From the NCBI GenBank assembly GCA_946997485.1, contig CAMPVF010000002.1:62001-126000 (forward strand): a DNA stretch of 64,000 nt, read 5' to 3'. The position numbers and the translations under genes are program-made. This document shows positions 26,611-35,319 of the stretch, piece by piece. Positions within the stretch are counted from its first letter, which is position 1. Every line of letters starts with the position of its first letter. Below the pieces are notes generated by a model. That model did no database searches. It was not told the origin of the DNA and was given only the letters and a program-made list of their open reading frames with translations. This DNA is from an uncultured Atopobium sp. Lineage in GTDB: Bacteria > Actinomycetota > Coriobacteriia > Coriobacteriales > Atopobiaceae.

Positions 26611-28139
26611 GCGGCCAAACAGTTATACATTGCGCGATGCTGCGCGGCATAGAAGCCATTCCCATTACCGTTGAAGCATCGTCGTCGCAGGGAATACCTG
26701 TTATTACCCTTGTTGGTAATCCCGACATATCTATTATGGATGCACGGTTTCGTGTGCGTTGCGCCTTGAAGAGCTGCGGTTTTTCTGTGCCGCGCGAGCA
26801 CATTACGATTAGTTTGGCGCCTGGCGACCTCAAAAAATCAGGTGCGGCATTCGATTTGCCTATTGCCATTGCTATTTTGAGTATTACTAAACAAATGCCG
26901 CAAGACAATCTTTCGCAGTGCCTGTTTGTAGGCGAGCTTGCCTTGGATGGGAGCGTGTGTGCTACGCGCGGTATGCTGGCGTACCAAAAACTTGCGCACG
27001 ATATGGGGCTTCAACTGGTGTGTTCTAACGATGTGCAAGGAACTCATATTGCCGAAAACACACTTTTGTGTTCCACCTTATCTGAGGTTGCCAAAGGTGT
27101 TACCTGGATGCGTTCACATTGTAAACCAGCAGACAGTGCAACCTTTGGTATCTGCGCTTCTGTTGATACGGCCGATTTTAGTGATGTGTACGATCAGGAG
27201 TCGGCAAAACGTGCGTGCATTATTGCCGCTGCAGGCAATCACGGCATGCTTATGATAGGACCTCCCGGTGCAGGTAAAACGATGCTTGCGTCACGTATGC
27301 CAACAATCTTATCGCCATTAAGCGAAAGCGATCTGGAAGAAGCGTTGCTTATCGCATCGGTTGCCGGACTTCCAACAGAGAAACTTAATGCTAAACGCCG
27401 CCCGTTTCGCGCGCCACATCATTCCATTTCGCAAGCAGGAATGATTGGTGGGGGAAAGCCCGTATTACCAGGTGAAATATGCCTTGCTCATAAAGGCGTG
27501 CTCTTTTTAGACGAGCTTCCCGAGTTTGCGAATAATGTATTGCAAGCGCTGCGCCAGCCGCTCGAAGAGCGGTGTGTGCGTCTTGTTCGTGCTGAGGGTA
27601 CATATGTATTTCCTTGCGATTTTATGTTTTTAGCTGCGGCAAATCCATGTCCGTGCGGTCATTTAGGCGATAGTGGTCATACATGCATTTGTCCCGAGCC
27701 GCGTATTGCGCGGTATCAATCTAAGCTGGCAGGACCTCTTGTCGATCGTATTGACATTTGTTTGGACATTGCCCGGCCCGACCCCTCGAAGATTGTACAT
27801 GCAGCTTCGGGTTTATCATCAAGCGAGATGCGCATGCAGGTAGAGGGAGCATTAGCGTTTCGATCAGATCGTATACGCGAGGCAAAACGTCGCGCTACTC
27901 CTGCACTTTCGGAAATTAAACAATCTGACAGTTCAACCGTGGTACTGCAAGAGTGGATGGCGATAAAGGCTCAAGCTCAACTTGAGAGTATTGCGCAGCG
28001 CTTATGTTTGGGTGGGCGCGCAATTAAGCGACTTGTTCGTGTTGCGCGCACCATCGCCGACTTAGAAGAGCATGAAAATATTGAAGTTAGTGATGTACTT
28101 GAGGCTTGCATGGTGCGTAACAGGGGAGGTTCACTATGA
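26607..28139 (+). CDS. comM: YifB/ComM-type AAA+ Mg-chelatase-like protein
   Basis: AAA+ ATPase of the YifB/ComM family; ComM is a helicase that promotes branch migration during natural transformation in Vibrio. The N-terminal ChlI-like domain (about 1-170) has VGNPDISIMDARFRVR and ISLAPGDLKKSGAAFDLPIA. The AAA+ core has Walker A IGPPGAGKT (about residue 217), RAPHHSISQAGMIGGG, Walker B LFLDELPEF and AANPCPCG. The C-terminal helical domain ends SDVLEACMVRNRGG. 510 residues is the normal length. It is overlapped at both ends by four bases (yraN and dprA), so all three are probably translated from one message. Confidence 0.94.
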   Translation: MSGQTVIHCAMLRGIEAIPITVEASSSQGIPVITLVGNPDISIMDARFRVRCALKSCGFSVPREHITISLAPGDLKKSGAAFDLPIAIAILSITKQMPQDNLSQCLFVGELALDGSVCATRGMLAYQKLAHDMGLQLVCSNDVQGTHIAENTLLCSTLSEVAKGVTWMRSHCKPADSATFGICASVDTADFSDVYDQESAKRACIIAAAGNHGMLMIGPPGAGKTMLASRMPTILSPLSESDLEEALLIASVAGLPTEKLNAKRRPFRAPHHSISQAGMIGGGKPVLPGEICLAHKGVLFLDELPEFANNVLQALRQPLEERCVRLVRAEGTYVFPCDFMFLAAANPCPCGHLGDSGHTCICPEPRIARYQSKLAGPLVDRIDICLDIARPDPSKIVHAASGLSSSEMRMQVEGALAFRSDRIREAKRRATPALSEIKQSDSSTVVLQEWMAIKAQAQLESIAQRLCLGGRAIKRLVRVARTIADLEEHENIEVSDVLEACMVRNRGGSL

Positions 28140-29047
28140 GAACTCAAGCGCGTATACCGCCACAATTAAGCTGGGAATTACATCGCGGTGATGTGCGCTG
28201 GCCACTTATGCTTAACGATATGCCGCATGAGCCTGAAACGTTATATGGTATGGGTAATTGGGAGATTTTGCAGCGTCCCTGCATCTCAATTATCGGAGCG
28301 CGCAAAGCCACGCCCTACGGGCTTGCGATTGCTAAAATGGCAGGTAGAATTAGTGCTGAATGCAATTTAGTGGTTGTTTCGGGCGGCGCTATGGGGTGTG
28401 ATACAGCAGCGCTGCGTGCTGCACGTGATGCGGGTGGATGCATTTGTGTGGTACCTGGTTCAGGCGCTGATGTGGTGTATCCTGCGTCGTCACGCGACGT
28501 GTTTGAGTATGCAAAAACCGATAAGGGGTGTATTGTATCGCTTGAAACCTGGGCAACGCCGCCGCGTAAGTACTCGTTTCCCAAGCGCAATCACATTATT
28601 GCCGCACTGTCACACGTGCTCATTATTACCGAAGCTGCGCATAAGTCGGGAACGATGACTACAGCAGAAGTTGCCATGAATTTAGGACGTACACTCTATG
28701 CTTGCCCTGGTTCAATTTTTTCGCCCTTATCTACCGGGGTAAACGCACTTATCTCGGACGGCGCTGCCATGATTTGCTCAAAAGCCGATCTTGAATGCCG
28801 TATTTCGATGGACTATGGCTGTTTGTGTTTAATTGATGCAGAAGAACATGAGCGTGAAGGTCGCATGTTAGCTGCGCTTATTGCAAACCCCATGAGAGCC
28901 GACGAGCTTGCTTGCGCTCTTGATGAACCAATTGTTTCGGTGTTGTCGGCACTTGGTGATTATGAAATTCAAGGTTTGGTAAAGCGTATGCTCGATGGAC
29001 GCTTTTCACCCACAGAACAGGCGCTCATGTATAATCAAAAGCACTAG
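28136..29047 (+). CDS. dprA: DNA processing protein DprA
   Basis: Loads RecA on incoming single-stranded DNA in transformation. The Rossmann-like core has SIIGARKATPYG, VVSGGAMGCDTAAL, VVPGSGADVVYP, FPKRNHIIAALS, and HKSGTMTTAEVAMNLGR with ACPGS. A C-terminal winged helix (about 250-300: RMLAALIANPMRADELACAL then LSALGDYEIQGLVKR) is present. The usual SGLAxGID reads SGGAMGCD here. 303 residues. AGGGGAGG precedes the ATG. comM and dprA together suggest competence potential, but comEA, comEC and pilus genes are not in the window. Confidence 0.93.
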   Translation: MRTQARIPPQLSWELHRGDVRWPLMLNDMPHEPETLYGMGNWEILQRPCISIIGARKATPYGLAIAKMAGRISAECNLVVVSGGAMGCDTAALRAARDAGGCICVVPGSGADVVYPASSRDVFEYAKTDKGCIVSLETWATPPRKYSFPKRNHIIAALSHVLIITEAAHKSGTMTTAEVAMNLGRTLYACPGSIFSPLSTGVNALISDGAAMICSKADLECRISMDYGCLCLIDAEEHEREGRMLAALIANPMRADELACALDEPIVSVLSALGDYEIQGLVKRMLDGRFSPTEQALMYNQKH

Positions 29048-29106
29048 GGGCATACGATGGGTGTGTACCAACAATACAACAAGTGGTTTAGATAAGGATG
29101 ATAGCT

Positions 29107-30447
29107 ATGCACGGACAAGTAACTGTTATTGGCGCAGGTCTCGCGGGTAGTGAGTGCGCGCTCCAGCTTGCTGCACGGGGCGTGAATGTTAACCTCTATG
29201 AGATGCGTCCATACCATACAAGTCCTGCTCATCATACGAGCTTATGTGCTGAACTTGTGTGTTCAAATTCCCTGAAAAGCATGCGCGAGGATAGTGCGAG
29301 TGGCTTGTTAAAACATGAACTTGCGCAGCTTGGGTCGTATGTCTTGCAATGCGCGTATGACAACCGTGTATCTGCAGGTAGTGCCCTTGCGGTTGATAGA
29401 GAAGCGTTTTCTGCGGCGGTTACGGCGCTCATTGAAAAAAATCCGTATATCCATGTTCATAGGCAGTGTGTAACGCGCATTCCAGAAGGACGCGTGGTGA
29501 TTTGCGCAGGTCCTTTGTGTGCAGACGAGCTGTTTGATGATATTGGTGCACGTATTGGAATGCAATCCCGATCATTTTATGATGCAGCGGCACCGATTGT
29601 GGATGCGCTTTCTATTAACCGTGATGTTGCGTTTGAACAATCACGCTATCAGGATGAACACGACAGTGCCGATTATCTGAACTGTCCGTTTGAAAAAGAC
29701 TCGTACATTCATTTTTATAATGAACTGATTGCGGCAGAGCGTACGATCACAAAAGATTTTGAACAATCCGACTTGTTTTGCGCGTGTCAGCCAATTGAAG
29801 AAGTCGCAAAAACGGGGATAGATGCCCTGCGCTATGGTGCTCTAAAACCAGTTGGCATACGTTATCCACAAGGGCGCTCAACCTATGCGCGTCCTTATGC
29901 AAACGTGCAGCTTAGAGCCGAGAATGCCAATAAAACGGCGTACAATCTTGTTGGATTTCAAACCAATCTTACCTGGCCGGAGCAAAAGCGTGTATTTCGT
30001 TTGATACCGGGGCTTGAGCATGCGGAATTTTTCCGCTATGGAGTAATGCATCGCAATTCGTTTATCGACTCGCCTCACGTACTTAATGCGACGTTCGCGC
30101 TGCCCGATTCAACCCTTCGTTTTGCTGGTCAGATAACGGGTACCGAAGGCTACGTAGAAGCCATTGCATCCGGATTGTATGCTGCACTCAATTGTTACGC
30201 CGAGCTTATCGACAAGCCATGCGCGCTTTTGCCTGCCACCAGTGCATTTGGATCGCTGGTACAATATGCAACAAGCGCCGATACCGTTAATTTTCAGCCC
30301 ATGCATGTTAACTTTGGGCTTATGCCGCCCTTGCCTGCGCCTATTCGCAACAAAAAAGAGCGGTATGCCGCGTATGCCAAACGAGCATGTGCCGATATGT
30401 CGAGCTGGATTGTAAATCATTCGTATCTTGACATTCCAACAATGTAG
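29107..30447 (+). CDS. trmFO: tRNA (uracil-54) methyltransferase, folate/FAD dependent
   Basis: Makes ribothymidine at position 54 of tRNA using methylene-tetrahydrofolate. FAD motif VIGAGLAGSECALQLA at the N-terminus, YEMRPYHTSPAHHT, and ELVCSNSLKS with Cys52, matching a catalytic cysteine of the family; a second cysteine lies in FCACQPIEEVAKTG. The C-terminal half has YGALKPVGI, MHRNSFIDSP and the ITGTEGYVEAIASGL segment. The ATG at 29107 fits the ribosome binding site AAGG (29094-29097) better than the ATG at 29098. 446 residues is typical. It follows dprA by 59 bases; the topA gene often found between them is absent. Confidence 0.94.
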   Translation: MHGQVTVIGAGLAGSECALQLAARGVNVNLYEMRPYHTSPAHHTSLCAELVCSNSLKSMREDSASGLLKHELAQLGSYVLQCAYDNRVSAGSALAVDREAFSAAVTALIEKNPYIHVHRQCVTRIPEGRVVICAGPLCADELFDDIGARIGMQSRSFYDAAAPIVDALSINRDVAFEQSRYQDEHDSADYLNCPFEKDSYIHFYNELIAAERTITKDFEQSDLFCACQPIEEVAKTGIDALRYGALKPVGIRYPQGRSTYARPYANVQLRAENANKTAYNLVGFQTNLTWPEQKRVFRLIPGLEHAEFFRYGVMHRNSFIDSPHVLNATFALPDSTLRFAGQITGTEGYVEAIASGLYAALNCYAELIDKPCALLPATSAFGSLVQYATSADTVNFQPMHVNFGLMPPLPAPIRNKKERYAAYAKRACADMSSWIVNHSYLDIPTM

Positions 30448-30467
30448 AAGAAACGTGAGTGCTAACT

Positions 30468-31508
30468 ATGAAACCTGAAGGTACCCATGCAAGCTCCACG
30501 TATGATGCAGTGTGTGTACGAGCGTTTTTAATGAAGCTCAAACAGGAATTTATGAGTCATTTATCATCAACGCGCAACCTTTCACATAATACGCTGCGTG
30601 CCTACTCAATCGATCTAGACGCCTATATTGCTTGGGTGCTTGCAAGGCAATACGATGCACTTTCTATAACCCATCGTCAGCTGCGTGAATATCTCGCTTC
30701 GCTTTCGAGTAGGGGATATGCAACGCGTACGATTAACAGGCACCTGTCGGCAATACGCTCGTGGTATAAGTGGTTTGTGTGGCAAGGTTACACAACGAGT
30801 GATGCGCCTGCAGCGCTTGCAAGTCCAAAAAATCCAAAAACGCTGCCACGTGTGCTTAACCATCACGATATTACAACACTGTTTAATGCGTTTGATGAAA
30901 GTACACCAGAAGGCGTGCGCGATAGATGCTTTGTTGAAGTGTTATATGCTACGGGCTGCCGTATTTCAGAAGCAGCGCAGCTTACCTTAGGCGATATTGA
31001 TATGCATGAGGCGCAGATTCGGCTTTTTGGAAAAGGTTCAAAAATGCGTATTGTTCCTGTGTACAAGGAGTGTTTAGATGAACTTTCCGAGTACATTACC
31101 AAGGCAAGACCTCGGCTGCTGGCAGCGCGCACAGCTACTTCTCGCCGCCGCGCCGCAGGTAAAAGTGCCGCTGTGCCAACGCGAGGCACCGCTGCCACTG
31201 GCGCAAGCAATCGGTTATTTATTTCCACGCGCGGCAATCCTATGAGCGCAACAGCACTTCGGTATGTGTTTGATAGCTATATTGAAAAAGCGAATCTTCC
31301 GGCAACATTATCGCCGCACAGCATGCGTCATACCTTTGCTACCGATTTATTGAGCGGCGGCGCAGATTTGCGCAGCGTGCAAGAGTTGCTGGGGCACAGT
31401 AGCCTTAGCACTACGCAAATTTATACGCACGTGTCGATTGACGCCATGAAACGAGCTGTTAAACAAGCACATCCACGTGCAGAAGCCGAAACTAAACGCC
31501 GAAAGTAG
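30468..31508 (+). CDS. xerC: Tyrosine recombinase XerC-like with basic insertion
   Basis: Site-specific recombinase of the Xer group that resolves chromosome dimers. The N-terminal SAM-like domain covers about residues 22-110. The catalytic set is complete: Arg165 (ATGCRISEAAQL), Lys189 (GKGSK), His284 and Arg287 (HSMRHTFATDLLSGG), His310 and Tyr319 (IYTH). Residues 219-248 are an Arg/Ala/Thr-rich insertion just before the FIST strand, making it longer (346) than the usual 300. The ATG at 30468 or the GTG at 30459 could be the start; both lack a strong ribosome binding site. Position after trmFO matches the conserved trmFO-xerC pairing. Confidence 0.92.
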   Translation: MKPEGTHASSTYDAVCVRAFLMKLKQEFMSHLSSTRNLSHNTLRAYSIDLDAYIAWVLARQYDALSITHRQLREYLASLSSRGYATRTINRHLSAIRSWYKWFVWQGYTTSDAPAALASPKNPKTLPRVLNHHDITTLFNAFDESTPEGVRDRCFVEVLYATGCRISEAAQLTLGDIDMHEAQIRLFGKGSKMRIVPVYKECLDELSEYITKARPRLLAARTATSRRRAAGKSAAVPTRGTAATGASNRLFISTRGNPMSATALRYVFDSYIEKANLPATLSPHSMRHTFATDLLSGGADLRSVQELLGHSSLSTTQIYTHVSIDAMKRAVKQAHPRAEAETKRRK

Positions 31509-31634
31509 GCGTAATCTTGCACGGCCGCGTGTGCGTGCAAGTGCGTGCGTGCATGTGCACATGCGCCGCTCCACACGCCCGCGCGTACGATTTCAGCCTA
31601 ATATTTCGCCTAAAATTTTTGAGCGCTGAGCTAG

Positions 31635-31689
31635 GTGTTCTACTAAGTCTTGGAGGCGTGTGAAGTGTTCTACTTAGTGTTCTACTAAC
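31635..31689 (+). repeat. Three copies of GTGTTCTACTWA between xerC and rpsB
   Basis: Copies start at 31635, 31665 and 31677, spaced 30 and 12 bases. Copies one and three are followed by similar CTTGG/TTTGG sequences. They lie in the 467-base gap 31509-31975, which holds no gene. Function unknown: possible operator sites, or recombination sites given the neighbouring xerC. Confidence 0.7.
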
Positions 31690-31789
31690 CTTTGGAATTT
31701 ACGGCACATTAACGAGCGGGCACAAATTATGCACGTTGTATGTACCGCGGTAAAGGTTGCTTATTGCGGATAAACAACGCAAAAAGTGC

Positions 31790-31798
31790 TGGTATACT
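31790..31798 (+). promoter_or_regulatory. Extended -10 promoter for rpsB-tsf
   Basis: TGGTATACT: a TG at 31790-31791 one base before TATACT (31793-31798). The -35 region is poor (TAAACA at 31771-31776 with a 16-base spacer), as is usual for extended -10 promoters. The leader of rpsB would be about 170 bases. Confidence 0.55.
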
Positions 31799-31975
31799 GT
31801 TTTGTTGCTGATTTATGCCCATCGAGCTTGTATGCACGCTTGCATGGTGCGTATGCAGCACGTATATTTCGCACGCGCGACGACTTGCGCACGTTGGTGC
31901 TTTTAGCAACAGCCAAGCTAGAAGTTTGTGTTCGGGAATGATATCGCGCGGAGGTTCAACCAATGGAGGTTACAC

Positions 31976-32752
31976 ATGGCTGTAAAAATTAACATTCGTA
32001 CGCTTCTCGAAGCGGGTTGTCACTACGGACACCAAACGCGCCGTTGGAATCCAAAGATGAAACCATACATTTTTGGTGATCGCAACGGCATTTATATTCT
32101 CGACCTTAAACAAACGGTTCTGTGCGCCGATAAGGCATACAGTTTCCTTAAAGATGTTGCTTCAAAGCATGGCAACATTCTGTTTGTTGGTACCAAAAAA
32201 CAAGCACAAGAGCCTATTTCTGAGCAGGCTGCACGCTGCAATATGCCTTACATTAATCAGCGTTGGCTGGGTGGTATGCTTACCAATTTTGTAACGATGC
32301 GCTCGCGTATCGATCGCATGGAAGAGCTTGAAGCTATGGTAGAAAATGGCGTTATGGCCACACTGCCTAAAAAAGAGCAGGCAGTTCTTACCAAAGAGCT
32401 CGAAAAGCTCCAGCGCAACCTCGGTGGCGTTCGCGATATGCACACCCTTCCTCAAGCACTGTTTATCGTAGACTCCAAGCGTGAGGAGATTGCCATTCGC
32501 GAAGCTCGCCGTCTGCACATTCCTGTGGTTGCGCTTCTCGACACCAACTCCGATCCCGACCTTGTTGATTATGGTATTCCTGCAAACGACGATGCTATTC
32601 GTTCGGTAAGCCTTATGTGTGAACTTGTTGCAGATGCTATTTTGGCTGGTTCTGGTAAGGAGCAAATTTCTGAAGAGGAAATGAAGGCAGGCGAGACAAC
32701 TGCTGCTGTAGAAACTGCCGACGCAGAAAACGCTGAAGCACATACCGCTTAA
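31976..32752 (+). CDS. rpsB: 30S ribosomal protein S2
   Basis: 258 residues. Starts MAVKINIRTLLEAGCHYGHQ and has TRRWNPKMKPYIFGDRNGIY, FVGTKKQAQEPI, QRWLGGMLTNFVTMRSRI, and IVALLDTNSDPDLVDY-like sequence (VVALLDTNSDPDLVDYGIP). An acidic Glu/Ala tail ends the protein. GGAGGT at 31965-31970 fixes the ATG at 31976; frames open upstream lack support. First gene of the rpsB-tsf pair, which is followed by a terminator. Confidence 0.97.
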   Translation: MAVKINIRTLLEAGCHYGHQTRRWNPKMKPYIFGDRNGIYILDLKQTVLCADKAYSFLKDVASKHGNILFVGTKKQAQEPISEQAARCNMPYINQRWLGGMLTNFVTMRSRIDRMEELEAMVENGVMATLPKKEQAVLTKELEKLQRNLGGVRDMHTLPQALFIVDSKREEIAIREARRLHIPVVALLDTNSDPDLVDYGIPANDDAIRSVSLMCELVADAILAGSGKEQISEEEMKAGETTAAVETADAENAEAHTA

Positions 32753-32823
32753 GTTACGCTGAGTAATTACTCAATTACATATAACCCCGAACACGTACGT
32801 GTTCATTACGATTGGAGATGACC

Positions 32824-33696
32824 ATGGCACAAGTTACCGCTGCATTGGTAAAGCAATTACGCGAAATGACCGACTCTCCTATGATGGAGTGCAAAAAGGC
32901 ACTTGTTGAGGCAGACGGTGATATCGACGCTGCTGTAGATGTTCTTCGTAAAATGGGTGTTGCCAAGGCTGTTAAACGCGCTGGTCGCGACACCAACGAA
33001 GGCACCATTGCTGCGTATGTATCTGAAGATGGTAAAACTGGTGCATTGCTTGAGCTTAGCTGCGAAACCGACTTTGTGGGCACCAACCCCAAGTTTACTG
33101 GCTTTGCTATGAAGCTTGCTCAAGTTGTTGCCGAGAGTGATCCTGCCGATGTTGATGCACTTAAAGCTTGCTCGCTGGATGGCTCTACGGTAGACGCCGA
33201 GCTCACTGAAATGATTCATGTTATCGGCGAAAACATGAAGGTACTGCGTTTCCAGCGCGTTGTTGCCAACAATGGCGCATTGAGCAGCTACATTCACCTT
33301 GGCGGTAAGCTTGCCGACATTTGTGAGTTTAGCTTTGCTAATGCTGCAACCGCTCAAAACGACGAGTTCAAAACCTTTGCGCACGACGTAGCTATGCAAA
33401 TTGCTGCTGCAAATCCTGTATCGGCACGTCGTGAGGACGTACCTGCCGATGTTATTGCTCACGAGAAGAGCATCTACATGGCTCAAGCTGCAGAAAGCGG
33501 TAAGCCTGAGTTCATTCAAGAGAAAATGGCAGAAGGCAAGCTCGAGAAGTTCTTCAAGGAGAGCGTTCTTTCAGAGCAAGAGTTCATTAAGGATTCTTCA
33601 CTTACCGTACGTGAGCTTGCTAAAAAGGTTGGCAAGAGCGTTGGCGACGACTCCATTGAGATTGTTTCCTTTGTGCGCTACTCGTTTGGTGAGTAA
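32824..33696 (+). CDS. tsf: Elongation factor Ts
   Basis: Nucleotide exchange factor for EF-Tu. 290 residues: UBA-like N-terminus MAQVTAALVKQLREMTDSPM then MECKKALVEADGDID, the two core repeats with ELSCETDFVGTNPKF, and the C-terminal SLTVRELAKKVGKSVGDDSI. The ATG at 32824 has TTGGAGA upstream; an in-frame ATG at 32812 would place the start before that site. The 71-base spacer after rpsB contains two small palindromes (GAGTAATTACTC and AACACGTACGTGTT) that may shape mRNA stability. Confidence 0.96.
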   Translation: MAQVTAALVKQLREMTDSPMMECKKALVEADGDIDAAVDVLRKMGVAKAVKRAGRDTNEGTIAAYVSEDGKTGALLELSCETDFVGTNPKFTGFAMKLAQVVAESDPADVDALKACSLDGSTVDAELTEMIHVIGENMKVLRFQRVVANNGALSSYIHLGGKLADICEFSFANAATAQNDEFKTFAHDVAMQIAAANPVSARREDVPADVIAHEKSIYMAQAAESGKPEFIQEKMAEGKLEKFFKESVLSEQEFIKDSSLTVRELAKKVGKSVGDDSIEIVSFVRYSFGE

Positions 33697-33775
33697 CGTT
33701 CAGCGTAGCGTGCAAGCATGCGATAACACTAATGCAATGCAGATAGCTCTATCTTTATAGCTCTATTTTGTACCT

Positions 33776-33808
33776 AACCCCGCCAGCAGATGCTGTTGGC
33801 GGGGTTTA
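33776..33808 (+). terminator. Terminator after tsf
   Basis: Thirteen-base-pair stem (33776-33788 with 33794-33806, one G-T pair) followed by a short T-rich tail. Confidence 0.85.
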
Positions 33809-33960
33809 TATGCGCATATCAACTGCGAACGTTTCTCTACGTATGTATTCGTCATTTTGTGTAATTGCGTTTCTTTCTTGTCTTGTGTGCTCGTTGCACG
33901 TCCGCGCAGCCGTGCTTTGTTACACTACATACAACAGTATTTACAGAGAGGAATAAGTCT

Positions 33961-34677
33961 ATGGATTCATACAAGTATAAACGCGTTCTTCTTAAGCTTT
34001 CTGGTGAAGCTCTTATGGGCGATAAGGATTTTGGTATTGACCCAGATGTTCCTCAGCATATAGCCCGCGAGCTTAAAGCTGCCTATGATGCTGGTCTTCA
34101 AATTGCTGTTGTTGTTGGCGGCGGAAACATTTTTCGCGGCCTGCAGGGTGCAGCAGCAGGTATGGATCGTGCACAGGGTGACAATATGGGCATGCTGGCT
34201 ACTGTTATCAATGCGCTTGCGCTCCAAGATACGTTTGAACACAACGATATGCAGTGTCGCGTAATGAGCGCCATTGAAATGCATCAAGTGTCCGAAACTT
34301 ACATTCGTAGGCGCGCAATTCGTCATCTCGAAAAAGGTCGTATCACTATTTTTGCAGCTGGTACAGGTAATCCATACTTTACTACCGACACGGCAGCTGC
34401 GCTTCGTGCCTGCGAAATTGGTGCAGAAGTGCTTATGAAAGCCACTAAGGTAGACGGCATCTACGACAGTGATCCCGTTAAAAATCCATCGGCAAAACGC
34501 TTTACTACTATTTCGTATATGGATGTGCTCAATAAAAATTTGCAGGTAATGGATACCACTGCAACGGCGTTGTGCCATGACAACCACATGCCAATTATGG
34601 TGTTCAACCTGGATGCACACGGTATTTTCGACCGAGCACTTAAGGGCGAAGCCGTTGGTACTACCGTTTGCGAATAA
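33961..34677 (+). CDS. pyrH: UMP kinase
   Basis: Phosphorylates UMP to UDP. 238 residues of the amino-acid-kinase fold: KRVLLKLSGEALMGDKDFGI, VVVGGGNIFRGLQGA, TVINALALQDTFE, FAAGTGNPYFTTDTAAALRA and VLMKATKVDGIYDSDP. GAGAGGAAT at 33946-33954 supports the ATG at 33961. Placed between tsf and frr as in most bacteria, but separated from tsf by a terminator, so it has its own transcript. Confidence 0.96.
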   Translation: MDSYKYKRVLLKLSGEALMGDKDFGIDPDVPQHIARELKAAYDAGLQIAVVVGGGNIFRGLQGAAAGMDRAQGDNMGMLATVINALALQDTFEHNDMQCRVMSAIEMHQVSETYIRRRAIRHLEKGRITIFAAGTGNPYFTTDTAAALRACEIGAEVLMKATKVDGIYDSDPVKNPSAKRFTTISYMDVLNKNLQVMDTTATALCHDNHMPIMVFNLDAHGIFDRALKGEAVGTTVCE

Positions 34678-34711
34678 GTTTGCCCATTGCACATATACCA
34701 CGCAATTTTCT

Positions 34712-34720
34712 TGGTATAGT
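34712..34720 (+). promoter_or_regulatory. Possible extended -10 promoter for frr-uppS-cdsA-dxr
   Basis: TGGTATAGT: TG at 34712-34713 and TATAGT at 34715-34720, no good -35. Transcription would start about 50 bases before frr. Confidence 0.45.
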
Positions 34721-34773
34721 CGTATAAGCATAATTCATGGCCTTGTATGTAGCTACATGGTAAAGGAGTAACA

Positions 34774-35319
34774 ATGAGTGAATATACCGATTTTGCAAAG
34801 TCGCACATGACCAAGGCAATTAGCGCGCTCAAAACTAATTTTTCGAAGGTGCGCACCGGTCGTGCTAATCCGCAGGTACTCGATGGTATTAAGGTAGATT
34901 ATTACGGTCAGCCAACGCCCATTTTGCAGCTTGCAGGCATTAAGGTGCCCGAGCCCACCGTGCTTGCTGTTGAGCCCTGGGATAAAAGTTCGCTTAAAGC
35001 TATCGAGAAGGCAATTGAAGCTTCCGATTTGGGCATTACGCCTAGCAACGACGGTGTAACTATTCGTTTGCCATTTCCTAAGCCCACGCAACAGCGCCGC
35101 CTTGAGCTTGTAAAAGAGTGCAAGCAATATGCTGAGGATGCTAAAGTTGCTATTCGTAACGCGCGTCGTGATGCAAATGGTAAAGCTGAGCGCGATGAAG
35201 AGTTGAGCGAAGATGGTGTTTCGCGTGAGAAAAAAGCTATTCAAAAAATTACTGACGACTTTATTGCCCAGGTAGATGAGTTGCTGAAAACGAAATCGGC
35301 TGAGGTTATGGAGATTTAA
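34774..35319 (+). CDS. frr: Ribosome recycling factor
   Basis: Splits post-termination ribosomes with EF-G. 181 residues with the family core: KTNFSKVRTGRANPQVLDGI, VDYYGQPTPILQLAGIKVPE, RRLELVKECKQYAEDAKVAI and the end KITDDFIAQVDELLKTKSAEVMEI-like helix. AAAGGAG nine bases upstream of the ATG. The next gene starts directly at the base after its stop. Confidence 0.96.
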   Translation: MSEYTDFAKSHMTKAISALKTNFSKVRTGRANPQVLDGIKVDYYGQPTPILQLAGIKVPEPTVLAVEPWDKSSLKAIEKAIEASDLGITPSNDGVTIRLPFPKPTQQRRLELVKECKQYAEDAKVAIRNARRDANGKAERDEELSEDGVSREKKAIQKITDDFIAQVDELLKTKSAEVMEI

